This document shows positions 7,261 through 15,501 of a stretch of 21,848 nucleotides of DNA, piece after piece. The notes under the pieces were generated by a model that worked only from the letters and a program-made list of their open reading frames with translations, made no database searches and was not told where the DNA came from. The position numbers and the translations under genes were made by a program. The stretch lies in contig CAMQBP010000008.1 of assembly GCA_946999025.1 (NCBI GenBank), positions 1 to 21,848 of the forward strand, written 5' to 3'. Positions within the stretch are counted from its first letter, which is position 1; every line of letters begins with the position of its first letter. This DNA is from an uncultured Prevotella sp. GTDB lineage: Bacteria; Bacteroidota; Bacteroidia; Bacteroidales; Bacteroidaceae.

Positions 7261-8709
7261 ATGACATTCAGTGAATTGATTAAAGGCATCAAGACATCCG
7301 CCATCATCGGCGAAGCCAATGTCAACATCACAGGCGTGGAGATCGACTCCCGCAAAGTAAAAGAGGGCAACCTGTTCGTAGCTATCAAAGGCACACAGGT
7401 GGACGGTCATCAATACATACCCAAAGCAATAGAACTGGGAGCCGCCGCCATCTTATGTGAAGAAGCACCACAACAGCCACAACCAAACGTCACCTACGCG
7501 GTGGTAAAATCGACAGAAGATGAAGTAGGGAAAGTTGCCACCCGCTTTTTTGGCGATCCTACCAAACATCTCAAGTTAGTAGGTGTCACAGGTACCAACG
7601 GAAAGACCACCGTTGCCACCTTATTATATAATCTATTCAGAAAGTTGGGACACAAGTGTGGACTGCTTTCTACGGTCTGCAATTTTATCGAAGAGCAGGA
7701 GATTCCTGCCGACCACACCACCCCCGATCCCATTGAACTCAACGAATTGTTAGCCAAGATGCTGGCTGCCGGCTGCGAATATGTATTCATGGAGTGTTCG
7801 TCACACGCCATTGCACAGAAACGAATCGGCGGACTTACCTTCACGGGAGGTATCTTCACCAACCTCACACGCGACCATTTGGATTATCACAAGACCTTCG
7901 AGAACTACCGCAACGCCAAGAAATCATTCTTTGACGGCCTACCCAAGTCGGCTTTTGCCATCACCAACGCTGATGACAAGAACGGCATGGTGATGGTACA
8001 GAATACCAAAGCCAACGTCAAAACCTACTCCATCCAGTCGATGGCCGACTTCAAAGCGCGCATCATCGAATGCCATTTTCAAGGCATGTACCTGGAGATA
8101 GACGGTCAGGAGGTCGGCGTGCAGTTCACGGGCAAGTTCAATGTCAGCAACCTGCTGGCCGTTTACGGTGCCGCACGCATGCTGGGCAAGCAACGCGAAG
8201 AGACACTCATCGCCATGAGCACCTTGCACACCGTCAACGGGCGCATGGACACGTTGCAGTCGCCCGAAGGGTTTACGGCCATCGTAGACTACGCTCATAC
8301 GCCCGACGCTTTGAAAAATGTGCTCTTGGCCATACACGAGGTCGACGGAAAGGGACACATCATCACCGTTTGTGGTGCCGGAGGCAACCGCGACAAGGGC
8401 AAACGTCCACTCATGGCGAAGCAGGCTGTGCAGCTCAGCGACAAGGTTATCATCACCAGTGACAACCCTCGTTTTGAAGATCCACAAGACATCATCAACG
8501 ACATGTTGGCGGGTTTGGATGCGCAAGACCTGAAAAAGGTGCTGACCATCGCCGACCGCAAGGAGGCCATCCGCACGGCCTGCATGCTGGCGCAGAAGCA
8601 AGACGTGGTTCTTGTTGCAGGCAAAGGACACGAAACGTATCAGGAAATCAAGGGCGTGAAACATCATTTTGACGACAAGGAAGTGCTGCGCGACATCTTT
8701 GCAAAGTAA
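7261..8709 (+). CDS. murE: UDP-MurNAc-L-Ala-D-Glu:meso-diaminopimelate ligase MurE
   Basis: This 482-residue cytoplasmic Mur ligase adds the third residue of the stem peptide in an ATP-dependent reaction. The N-terminal UDP-sugar binding domain (about 1-95) contains EIDSRKVKEGNLFVA. The central ATPase domain has the P-loop GVTGTNGKTT (108-117), the DHTTPDP stretch (151-157), and a lysine near 220 (NAKKSFF) in the position usually carbamylated. The C-terminal domain contains DNPR (401-404), the motif that in characterised MurE enzymes binds meso-diaminopimelate rather than lysine, so a DAP-type wall is predicted. Length and domain order are standard. It lies 43 bases after ftsI and 36 bases before mraY, on the same transcript as far as can be seen. 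The local coding sequence from about 8050 looks somewhat more GC-rich than ftsI. Confidence 0.96.
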   Translation: MTFSELIKGIKTSAIIGEANVNITGVEIDSRKVKEGNLFVAIKGTQVDGHQYIPKAIELGAAAILCEEAPQQPQPNVTYAVVKSTEDEVGKVATRFFGDPTKHLKLVGVTGTNGKTTVATLLYNLFRKLGHKCGLLSTVCNFIEEQEIPADHTTPDPIELNELLAKMLAAGCEYVFMECSSHAIAQKRIGGLTFTGGIFTNLTRDHLDYHKTFENYRNAKKSFFDGLPKSAFAITNADDKNGMVMVQNTKANVKTYSIQSMADFKARIIECHFQGMYLEIDGQEVGVQFTGKFNVSNLLAVYGAARMLGKQREETLIAMSTLHTVNGRMDTLQSPEGFTAIVDYAHTPDALKNVLLAIHEVDGKGHIITVCGAGGNRDKGKRPLMAKQAVQLSDKVIITSDNPRFEDPQDIINDMLAGLDAQDLKKVLTIADRKEAIRTACMLAQKQDVVLVAGKGHETYQEIKGVKHHFDDKEVLRDIFAK

Positions 8710-8745
8710 CATCGTCATTGAACAACAATATAAACAGCACACAGC

Positions 8746-10014
8746 ATGTTATACTATCTTTTCAGATTCTTGGAGCAATACGGCATCTCGGGGGCTCACG
8801 TATGGGGCTACATCTCCTTCAGAGCCCTGCTTGCCCTCATCTTTTCGCTGGTCATCTCGGCCTGGTTTGGTGAGCGATTCATCAAGTACCTGCGCAAAAA
8901 GCAAATCACCGAGACGCAGCGCGACGCCTCCATCGACCCATTTGGTGTCAACAAGATTGGCGTTCCTTCCATGGGTGGTGTCATCATCATTGCCGCCATT
9001 GTCATCCCCGTGCTGCTTTTGGGCCGACTCAGAAACATCTACCTCATCCTCATGGTCGTGACAACCCTTTGGCTGGGGTTCCTCGGTGGCATGGACGATT
9101 ATATCAAGATATTCCGCAAAAACAAAGAAGGACTGAAAGGAAAGTACAAGATTGTGGGACAGGTGGGCATCGGATTGATTGTCGGACTGGTACTTTGGTC
9201 GTCGCCAGATGTCAAGATTAACGAAAATTTAGCCATCAAGCAACAAGGACAGGAATTGGTTATCAAGCACCGAACCGATGCGCGCAAGTCGCTCAAAACC
9301 ACCATTCCGTTCGTCAAGGGACACAACTTGGATTATGCAGGCGTGATGCGTTGGTGTGGCAAATATAAGACAGCGGCTGGTTGGATATTGTTTGTCGTGA
9401 TGACCATCATCGTAGTGACGGCGGTTTCGAATGGTGCCAACCTCAACGATGGCATGGATGGCATGTGCGCAGGCAACTCGGCCATCATCGGCGTGGCATT
9501 GGGCATCCTGGCCTATGTCAGCTCGCACATCGAGTTTGCCTCGTACCTCAACATCATGTACATACCGGGTTCACAAGAACTGGTGGTGTTTATGTGCGCC
9601 TTCGTGGGTGCCCTCATCGGCTTCTTGTGGTACAACGCCTACCCCGCGCAGGTGTTCATGGGCGACACGGGCTCGCTAACCATCGGCGGCATCATTGGAG
9701 TTTGTGCCGTGATTATCCATAAAGAACTGCTGCTGCCCATCCTTTGCGGCATCTTCTTCGTAGAGAGTCTGAGCGTCATCTTACAAGTATATTACTACAA
9801 AATGGGCAAACGCAAAGGGGTGAAACAACGCATCTTCAAACGCACGCCCATCCATGACAACTTCCGCACGCAGGATTCGCAACTGGATCCCGACTGCCAA
9901 TACCTCATCAGAAAACCTCATTCGGCCGTACACGAGTCGAAAATCACCATTCGCTTTTGGATCATTACCATCATCCTGGCAACCATGACCATCATCACAC
10001 TGAAAGTGAGATAG
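8746..10014 (+). CDS. mraY: Phospho-N-acetylmuramoyl-pentapeptide-transferase MraY
   Basis: This integral membrane enzyme moves phospho-MurNAc-pentapeptide onto undecaprenyl phosphate, making lipid I. The 422 residues are longer than the usual 325-360. Conserved active-site elements are present: GGMDDYIK (114-121, Asp117/Asp118), NGANLNDGMDGM (229-240) and FMGDTGS (304-310). Roughly ten membrane segments can be drawn. The extra length is a hydrophilic insert at about 152-208 (between membrane segments ending VGLVLW and starting AAGWILF) and an expanded cytoplasmic loop at 366-400. The C-terminal histidine triad of other MraY enzymes (PIHHHF) reads PIHDNF here (368-373). The C-terminus RFWIITIILATMTIITLK (403-420) is the last membrane helix. 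Identity is certain; whether the loop changes are clade-wide needs an alignment. Confidence 0.95.
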   Translation: MLYYLFRFLEQYGISGAHVWGYISFRALLALIFSLVISAWFGERFIKYLRKKQITETQRDASIDPFGVNKIGVPSMGGVIIIAAIVIPVLLLGRLRNIYLILMVVTTLWLGFLGGMDDYIKIFRKNKEGLKGKYKIVGQVGIGLIVGLVLWSSPDVKINENLAIKQQGQELVIKHRTDARKSLKTTIPFVKGHNLDYAGVMRWCGKYKTAAGWILFVVMTIIVVTAVSNGANLNDGMDGMCAGNSAIIGVALGILAYVSSHIEFASYLNIMYIPGSQELVVFMCAFVGALIGFLWYNAYPAQVFMGDTGSLTIGGIIGVCAVIIHKELLLPILCGIFFVESLSVILQVYYYKMGKRKGVKQRIFKRTPIHDNFRTQDSQLDPDCQYLIRKPHSAVHESKITIRFWIITIILATMTIITLKVR

Positions 10015-10016
10015 TT

Positions 10017-10128
10017 AAAGCGCTTGAGAGATGGCTTACCAAACTCATGGAGATTGACACGCAAACTCATGGAGATTGGAGGGTAAAGTCATGGAGATTG
10101 ACTGGAAAAGTCAATGACATTGTACAAA
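10017..10128 (+). repeat. 22-base-period tandem repeat array between mraY and murD
   Basis: Four units start at 10041, 10063, 10085 and 10107, exactly 22 bases apart. Cores are AAACTCATGGAGATTG, the same again, AAAGTCATGGAGATTG and AAAGTCAATGACATTG, each followed by 6 variable bases. A weaker unit (AAAGCGCTTGAGAGATGG) starts at 10017, 24 bases earlier, directly after the mraY stop. A perfect hairpin is formed by ATTGACT (10097-10103) and AGTCAAT (10109-10115) around the loop GGAAA. The array fills most of the 174-base mraY-murD gap, the longest gap inside the cluster. A related array lies at 19777-19887. Function is unknown to me. Confidence 0.8.
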
Positions 10129-10174
10129 CAACCAAAACCAACAGCCAAAAAAGCGGGTGCAAGTAAATAAGAAA

Positions 10175-10180
10175 AAGGAG
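10175..10180 (+). promoter_or_regulatory. Strong Shine-Dalgarno of murD
   Basis: AAGGAG lies 8 bases before the murD ATG. Such a good match to the anti-Shine-Dalgarno is uncommon for Bacteroidota genes and stands out among the genes of this cluster, most of which have no clear one. It may compensate for the loss of translational coupling caused by the repeat-filled gap after mraY. Confidence 0.55.
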
Positions 10181-10188
10181 TACAAAAC

Positions 10189-11520
10189 ATGAAAAGAATA
10201 GTTATTCTCGGAGCAGCAGAGAGTGGAGTTGGAGCTGCCATCTTAGCCCAAAAAGAAGGCTTCGACGTATTTGTATCTGACATGGGTGAAATTAAAGACA
10301 AATACAAGAAGACGCTCGATGAGCACAACATCGTTTGGGAAGAGAAGCATCACACCCCCGAACTCATTCTGAACGCTGACGAAATCATCAAGAGTCCGGG
10401 CATCCCGAAGGAGGCTCCGATGGTGCAGAAGGCCATGGCAAAGGGCATCAGCATCATCAGCGAGATAGAGTTTGCCGGGCGTTACACTCACTCGAAGATG
10501 ATTTGCATCACGGGCAGCAACGGCAAAACCACCACCACGTCGCTGATTTACCACATCTTCAAGGCGGCCGGCTACGATGCCGGACTGGCTGGCAACATCG
10601 GGCGCAGTCTGGCACTGCAGGTGGCCGAGGATCCGCACGAGTACTACATCATCGAGCTGAGTTCGTTCCAGTTGGACAACATGTATAAGTTCAAGGCCGA
10701 CATCGCCATCCTGCTGAACATCACCCCCGACCACTTGGACCGCTACGACAACTGCATGCAGAACTATGTGGATGCCAAAATGCGCATCATACAGAACCAA
10801 ACCGAGCAAGACAGCTTCATCTACTGGAACGACGACCCCATCATCAAGCGCGAATTGAAGAAGTATAACATCAAGGCCGTGCAATGCCCTTTCTCTGAAT
10901 TAAAGGAGAAAGGCTCCATAGGCTACATCGAAGAGGGCGAGTACACCATTGAGAAACCTACGCCATTCAATATGGAGCAGGAGGCACTGGCACTCACCGG
11001 CAAGCACAATATCTACAACTCGCTGGCCGCAGGCATCGCCACCGACATCGCAGGCATCAGGAACGAGGTTATCAGGAAGAGCCTCAGCAACTTCCCTGGC
11101 GTGGAACATCGTCTGGAAAAGGTGTGCAAGGTGGGCGGCGTACAGTACATCAACGACTCGAAGGCCACCAATGTGGATGCCTGCTGGTATGCGCTGGAAA
11201 GCATGAGAACGCCCACCATCCTCATTCTGGGCGGTAAGGATAAGGGAAACGACTATGGCCCTATCAAAGATTTGGTGAAAGAAAAGTGCGTCGCACTGGT
11301 GTATCTCGGAGCCGACAACAGCAAGCTGCACGATAATTTCGACAACTTGGGCATTCCGGTTCGCGACACCCACTCGATGAAAGACTGCGTGGCGGCATGC
11401 TACGAGTTAGCCAAACCGGGCGACACGGTGCTGCTCAGTCCCTGTTGTGCCAGCTTCGATTTGTTCAAGAACATGGAAGATCGGGGCGATCAGTTTAAAA
11501 CATTGGTAAGAAATCTGTAA
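10189..11520 (+). CDS. murD: UDP-N-acetylmuramoylalanine--D-glutamate ligase MurD
   Basis: This 443-residue cytoplasmic Mur ligase attaches D-glutamate to UDP-MurNAc-L-Ala using ATP. The N-terminal Rossmann-like domain begins RIVILGAAESGVGAAILA (3-20), the MurD form of the UDP-binding loop. The central domain has the P-loop ITGSNGKTTTTSLI (107-120), the IIELSSFQLDNM segment and NITPDHLDRY, all typical. The C-terminal domain contains the NDSKATNVDA and LILGGKDKGNDY stretches and ends with LLSPCCASFDLFKNMEDRGDQFK, the characteristic MurD signature. Length is standard. The ATG at 10189 is preceded by AAGGAG at 8 bases. The stop overlaps the ftsW start by one base (TAATG), a termination-reinitiation arrangement. 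Nothing appears missing. Confidence 0.96.
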   Translation: MKRIVILGAAESGVGAAILAQKEGFDVFVSDMGEIKDKYKKTLDEHNIVWEEKHHTPELILNADEIIKSPGIPKEAPMVQKAMAKGISIISEIEFAGRYTHSKMICITGSNGKTTTTSLIYHIFKAAGYDAGLAGNIGRSLALQVAEDPHEYYIIELSSFQLDNMYKFKADIAILLNITPDHLDRYDNCMQNYVDAKMRIIQNQTEQDSFIYWNDDPIIKRELKKYNIKAVQCPFSELKEKGSIGYIEEGEYTIEKPTPFNMEQEALALTGKHNIYNSLAAGIATDIAGIRNEVIRKSLSNFPGVEHRLEKVCKVGGVQYINDSKATNVDACWYALESMRTPTILILGGKDKGNDYGPIKDLVKEKCVALVYLGADNSKLHDNFDNLGIPVRDTHSMKDCVAACYELAKPGDTVLLSPCCASFDLFKNMEDRGDQFKTLVRNL

Positions 11521-12797
11521 TGGACAAGACGTTAGGAAATATCTTCAAGGGAGACAAGGTCATCTGGATGGTCTTCTTCTTCCTCTGCATCATTTCGGTC
11601 ATCGAGGTCTATTCGGCCTCTGCCGGACTGACTTACAAGGGGGGACACTATTGGGCACCCATCGTGAAGCATACGGGCATTCTGCTCGTGGGCGTGTTTG
11701 CCATGGTGGTAACCCTCAACATCAAGTGCAAGTACTTCAAGATTGTAACCCCCTTCCTACTACTGATAGCCGTCGTCGCGCTGATAACGGTTTTACTGGC
11801 AGGTCAGTCAACCAACGGTGCCCAACGGTGGATTAGCATCGTAGGTATACAATTTCAGCCCTCCGAAATTGCCAAAGGAGCCTTGGTACTGGCTACAGCG
11901 CAGATACTAAGCGCCTTGCAAACCGAACACGGAGCCGACAAGAACGCCTTTAAATACATTCTCATCGTGAGTGCTTTCATCATTCCGCTCATCATGGTGG
12001 AGAATCTTTCCACGGCCATGCTGCTGTGTATGGTCATCTTCATGATGATGATTATCGGGCGCGTACCTGGCAAAACCCTTGGGAAAGCATTGGGGGTGGT
12101 CACATTGTTGATTCTAACTGTCTTCACGCTGGTGATGGTTGTGGGGAAAGACCATGAGAAAGAAAACGCCAACCCAAACCATATTGAACAGGTAGCCACG
12201 GCGGAACAAAAGAAAGATCCCAGCATGTTTGCCTCTGTGTTCCACCGCTTTGACACCTGGAAAGGGCGCATCGACCGATTCATGGCTGGCAAAGAGACCC
12301 CTCCGGAGGAATTCGACTTGGATAAAGACGCACAGATAGGGCATGCCAACATTGCCATCGTGTCATCGAACTTCATTGGTAAGGGACCGGGAAACTCGGT
12401 AGAACGCGACTTCCTGTCGCAGGCTTTCTCCGACTTCATCTATGCCATCATCATCGAGGAGATGGGGCTTTTCGGCGGATTCTTCGTGGCCATGCTGTAC
12501 ATCATCCTGCTTTTTAGAACTGGACGCATTGCCAACCGCTGTGAAAACAATTTCCCTGCCTTCCTCGCTATGGGACTGGCACTGTTGCTGGTGACGCAGG
12601 CTTTGTTCAACATGTGCGTGGCCGTGGGGCTTGCTCCCGTTACCGGACAGCCGCTGCCACTGGTCAGCAAGGGCGGAACTTCCACCATCATCAACTGCGT
12701 GTACATCGGTGCGATACTCAGTGTCAGCCGTTCGGCCAAGAAAAAAGCTGATGCCGACAGTGACGAGGTAATATCCGAAAAGCTCGCAACGGCATAG
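11520..12797 (+). CDS. ftsW: Septal peptidoglycan glycosyltransferase FtsW (SEDS family)
   Basis: This 425-residue polytopic SEDS protein polymerises lipid II at the septum with FtsI. About ten membrane helices can be placed. Family signatures are STNGAQRWISI (97-107), QPSEIAKGALV (113-123), the large outer loop (about 209-304), FSDFIYAIIIEEMGLFGG (303-320) with Asp305 matching the catalytic aspartate of SEDS enzymes, and PVTGQPLPLVSKGGTS (373-388). Context (between murD and murG, same operon as ftsI) favours FtsW over RodA. The outer loop carries a charged stretch (about 210-272) that looks longer than in E. coli FtsW. The hydrophilic tail (about 404-425) is cytoplasmic. The start overlaps the murD stop (TAATG). 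After it comes a 94-base gap with a possible promoter for murG. Confidence 0.94.
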   Translation: MDKTLGNIFKGDKVIWMVFFFLCIISVIEVYSASAGLTYKGGHYWAPIVKHTGILLVGVFAMVVTLNIKCKYFKIVTPFLLLIAVVALITVLLAGQSTNGAQRWISIVGIQFQPSEIAKGALVLATAQILSALQTEHGADKNAFKYILIVSAFIIPLIMVENLSTAMLLCMVIFMMMIIGRVPGKTLGKALGVVTLLILTVFTLVMVVGKDHEKENANPNHIEQVATAEQKKDPSMFASVFHRFDTWKGRIDRFMAGKETPPEEFDLDKDAQIGHANIAIVSSNFIGKGPGNSVERDFLSQAFSDFIYAIIIEEMGLFGGFFVAMLYIILLFRTGRIANRCENNFPAFLAMGLALLLVTQALFNMCVAVGLAPVTGQPLPLVSKGGTSTIINCVYIGAILSVSRSAKKKADADSDEVISEKLATA

Positions 12798-12860
12798 TCT
12801 TGTGAACTAACGGCTTAAAATAAATATGGTGAATTATGACAAAAAGACATATTTTTTGAT

Positions 12861-12868
12861 TACTTTTG
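12861..12868 (+). promoter_or_regulatory. Possible internal promoter (-7 element) before murG
   Basis: TACTTTTG matches TAnnTTTG and lies 24 bases before the murG ATG inside the AT-rich 94-base ftsW-murG gap. No clear -33 TTG is visible. It could give extra transcription of murG-murC-ftsQ-ftsA-ftsZ independent of the mraZ promoter. A chance match in AT-rich DNA is possible. Confidence 0.4.
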
Positions 12869-12891
12869 TCCATTAAATACATCTGAGTTAG

Positions 12892-14004
12892 ATGAGCAAC
12901 GAATTGAGAATTATTGTCAGTGGTGGCGGAACGGGAGGACATATCTTTCCGGCCATCTCCATCGCCAACGCCATCAAGGCAAAGCGTCCTGATGCAAAGA
13001 TACTCTTCGTGGGCGCTATCGGGCGCATGGAAATGGAGCGCGTGCCCAAAGCTGGCTACGAGATAAAAGGACTACCCATTTGCGGATTCGACCGCAAACA
13101 CCTATTGAAGAACATCTACGTGCTGTTCAAAATATGGAAAAGTCAGCGCATGGCTAAGGCCATCATCAAAGATTTCAAGCCGATGGCTGCCGTCGGAGTG
13201 GGTGGATATGCCAGTGGCCCCACCTTGAACGTTTGTGCAAAACGGCACATTCCTTGCTTGATACAGGAACAAAACTCGTATGCTGGGGTGACCAACAAGC
13301 TGTTGGCGAAGAAAGCAGACAAGATATGTGTGGCTTACGAAGGCATGGAACGTTTCTTCCCAGCCGACAAAATCATCATGACAGGCAACCCCGTGCGGCA
13401 AAATGTGCTGCAAACTGCCTTGACACAACAAGAGGCCAGAAAGTCATTCGGGCTCGACCCCGACAAGAAAACCGTGCTGTTGGTAGGCGGAAGTCTTGGA
13501 GCCAGAACCATCAACGAGAGTGTGATGAGCCACCTGGACATGGTAAGAGCGAGTGGTGTGCAATTTATTTGGCAAACTGGGAAATATTATTTCGAAGGCA
13601 TCACCAAGGCCTTGCAATCGGAAGAGCCGCTATCCATGCTCCACGTAACTGATTTTATCAGCGACATGGGGGCTGCCTACAAGGCGGCAGACTTGGTGAT
13701 AAGCCGCGCCGGAGCCAGTTCCATCAGCGAGTTCTGCCTCATTGGCAAGCCCGTCATCCTGGTTCCCAGTCCGAACGTGGCTGAAGATCATCAAACGAAA
13801 AACGCCATGGCTTTGGTCAACAAGAACGCTGCCATCTATGTCAAAGATTCCGAAGCGAAGGACATGTTGCTACAACAAGCCATCGAAACAGTACAGAACG
13901 ACAGTAAGTTGGCATCGTTGAGCGAGAACGTCTTGAAGCTCGCATTACCTCATTCTGCCGACATCATCGCAGATGAGGTCATCAAACTGGCAACGCACCG
14001 GTAG
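12892..14004 (+). CDS. murG: Lipid II synthase MurG (UDP-GlcNAc:lipid I N-acetylglucosaminyltransferase)
   Basis: This 370-residue peripheral membrane GT-B glycosyltransferase adds GlcNAc to lipid I on the inner face of the membrane. The N-terminal domain opens with IIVSGGGTGGHIFPA (7-21), the glycine-rich lipid I-binding loop. VGVGGYASGP (101-110) and LIQEQNSYAGVTNK (123-136) follow. The C-terminal domain begins with LLVGGSLGARTINE and contains the UDP-GlcNAc site: ISRAGASSISEF and GKPVILVPSPNVAEDHQTKNA. All family blocks are present and the length is usual (about 355-370). The ATG at 12892 is selected because the protein starts within a few residues of the first beta strand. murC follows on the same strand after about 120 bases. 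No irregularities noted. Confidence 0.96.
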   Translation: MSNELRIIVSGGGTGGHIFPAISIANAIKAKRPDAKILFVGAIGRMEMERVPKAGYEIKGLPICGFDRKHLLKNIYVLFKIWKSQRMAKAIIKDFKPMAAVGVGGYASGPTLNVCAKRHIPCLIQEQNSYAGVTNKLLAKKADKICVAYEGMERFFPADKIIMTGNPVRQNVLQTALTQQEARKSFGLDPDKKTVLLVGGSLGARTINESVMSHLDMVRASGVQFIWQTGKYYFEGITKALQSEEPLSMLHVTDFISDMGAAYKAADLVISRAGASSISEFCLIGKPVILVPSPNVAEDHQTKNAMALVNKNAAIYVKDSEAKDMLLQQAIETVQNDSKLASLSENVLKLALPHSADIIADEVIKLATHR

Positions 14005-14127
14005 ACAAAAACGCCGGCAAAGAAAAGCATAGAACATGAAAGGTAACGTCCGCCAACGTCAATGAACGAAGCGAACGAACTACCTGCAACTTTCGATAAC
14101 TCCATAAGACAAAAGAAGAGAAGAGAA

Positions 14128-15501
14128 ATGGACATAACAGAAATCAAGTCGGTTTATTTCATTGGGGCTGGCGGCATTGGCATGAGTGCCATCGCTCGCT
14201 ACTTCATTCATAAAGGTGTAGTGGTGGCTGGTTACGACAAGACACCTTCTGCATTGACCAACCAGCTTGAGAAAGAGGGAATGCTCATTCACTATAAAGA
14301 GAGTGTGGAAGAGATTCCGCATGCATGTAAGAACCCACAGACATGCCTTGTTATCTACACACCCGCCATTCCGGAAACCCATCAAGAGTTGAAATACTTC
14401 AGGGAAAACGGCTTTGAGATCCAAAAACGAGCACAGGTGCTCGGCACATTGACACAGACACACAAAGGACTGTGCTTTGCAGGAACGCACGGCAAGACCA
14501 CCACCAGCACCATGTGCGCGCACATCATGCACCAGAGTCATGTCGACTGCAATGCCTTTCTCGGCGGCATCTCAAAGAATTATGGCACGAACTACATTCT
14601 GTCAGATGCGAGTGATTATATCGTCATCGAGGCCGATGAGTTCGACCGCAGTTTCCATTGGCTGCGTCCGTGGATGAGTGTGATCACCTCCACCGACCCC
14701 GACCATCTGGATATCTACGGCACAAAGGAGGCTTATCTGGAGAGTTTCCGTCACTATACCACGCTTATTCAGCCAGGTGGAGCATTGATTATCCATCGGG
14801 ATTTGGAAATGAAGCCAGCAGTTCAAGAGGGCGTAAGCATCTATGACTACAGCAGGGACAAGGGAGATTTCCATGCAGAGAACATTGAAATTAAGAATGG
14901 TCATATCACTTTCGATTTCATTTCGCCCCTGGAAAATGTAGAAGGTGTAGAATTAGGTCAGCCCATTCCCATCAACATCGAGAACGGTGTGGCTGCCATG
15001 GCCATGGCGCAACTAAATGGTTGCACAGCCGAGGAACTGCGATATGGCATGTCTACCTATCATGGAGTGGAACGAAGATTCGACTTCAAGATTAAGAACG
15101 ACCGCCATGCGCTGCTTTCCGACTATGCACATCACCCAAAGGAGATATACCAAAGTGCCAAAAGCCTGCGCGAGTTGTATCACGACCGCAAGGTGACGGC
15201 CATCTTTCAGCCGCATCTTTACACCCGCACAAGAGACTTCTATAAGGAGTTCGCCAAAGCATTGAGCCAGCTAGACGAAGTGATTTTGTGCGATATCTAT
15301 CCCGCTCGTGAGCAACCCATCGAGGGAGTGACGTCACAACTGATATACGATGAACTTACCTGTAAGGAGAAGAGCATGATTCACAAGGAAGAGGTTCTCG
15401 ACCTGGTGAAGCGACGCGACTTCGATGTCCTCGTGATATTGGGCGCCGGTGACTTGGATAATTACGTACCACAAATGGCTAAGATCATAGAAAGCAAGTG
15501 A
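14128..15501 (+). CDS. murC: UDP-N-acetylmuramate--L-alanine ligase MurC
   Basis: This 457-residue cytoplasmic ligase adds L-alanine to UDP-MurNAc, the first amino acid of the stem peptide. The start at 14128 gives MDITEIKSVYFIGAGGIGMS (1-20), the normal MurC beginning with the UDP-binding GAGGIGMS loop, and purine-rich AAGAAGAGAAGAGAA precedes it. An in-frame ATG at 14062 would add 22 residues without family resemblance. The ATP domain has LCFAGTHGKTTTSTM (115-129). IEADEFDRSF and TSTDPDHLDIYG follow, as in the family. The C-terminal domain includes YAHHPKEI and IFQPHLYTRTRDF. The last codons overlap the ftsQ start (GTGA). The 14005-14127 leader contains two AACGTC copies (near 14044 and 14054) but no clear promoter. 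Confidence 0.95.
   Translation: MDITEIKSVYFIGAGGIGMSAIARYFIHKGVVVAGYDKTPSALTNQLEKEGMLIHYKESVEEIPHACKNPQTCLVIYTPAIPETHQELKYFRENGFEIQKRAQVLGTLTQTHKGLCFAGTHGKTTTSTMCAHIMHQSHVDCNAFLGGISKNYGTNYILSDASDYIVIEADEFDRSFHWLRPWMSVITSTDPDHLDIYGTKEAYLESFRHYTTLIQPGGALIIHRDLEMKPAVQEGVSIYDYSRDKGDFHAENIEIKNGHITFDFISPLENVEGVELGQPIPINIENGVAAMAMAQLNGCTAEELRYGMSTYHGVERRFDFKIKNDRHALLSDYAHHPKEIYQSAKSLRELYHDRKVTAIFQPHLYTRTRDFYKEFAKALSQLDEVILCDIYPAREQPIEGVTSQLIYDELTCKEKSMIHKEEVLDLVKRRDFDVLVILGAGDLDNYVPQMAKIIESK

Noticed and set aside
8070..8462. 130-codon frame on the same strand inside murE
   Set aside because: Arg/His-rich out-of-frame reading of murE with no family resemblance.
7939..8742. 267-codon open frame antisense to murE
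   Set aside because: Covers the conserved C-terminal domain of MurE on the other strand; no recognisable domain and no promoter or ribosome site.
10017..10128. CRISPR array
   Set aside because: The variable parts are only 6 bases and the period is 22, far too short for CRISPR spacers; no cas genes are present.
9957..10166. 69-codon ORF running across the mraY end and the repeat array
   Set aside because: It starts inside mraY in another frame, and the 22-base period is not a multiple of three, so the repeats do not encode a repeated peptide.
14062..14127. Upstream in-frame ATG for murC adding 22 residues
   Set aside because: The extension does not resemble MurC N-termini, while the ATG at 14128 starts directly before the conserved first strand and follows a purine-rich stretch.
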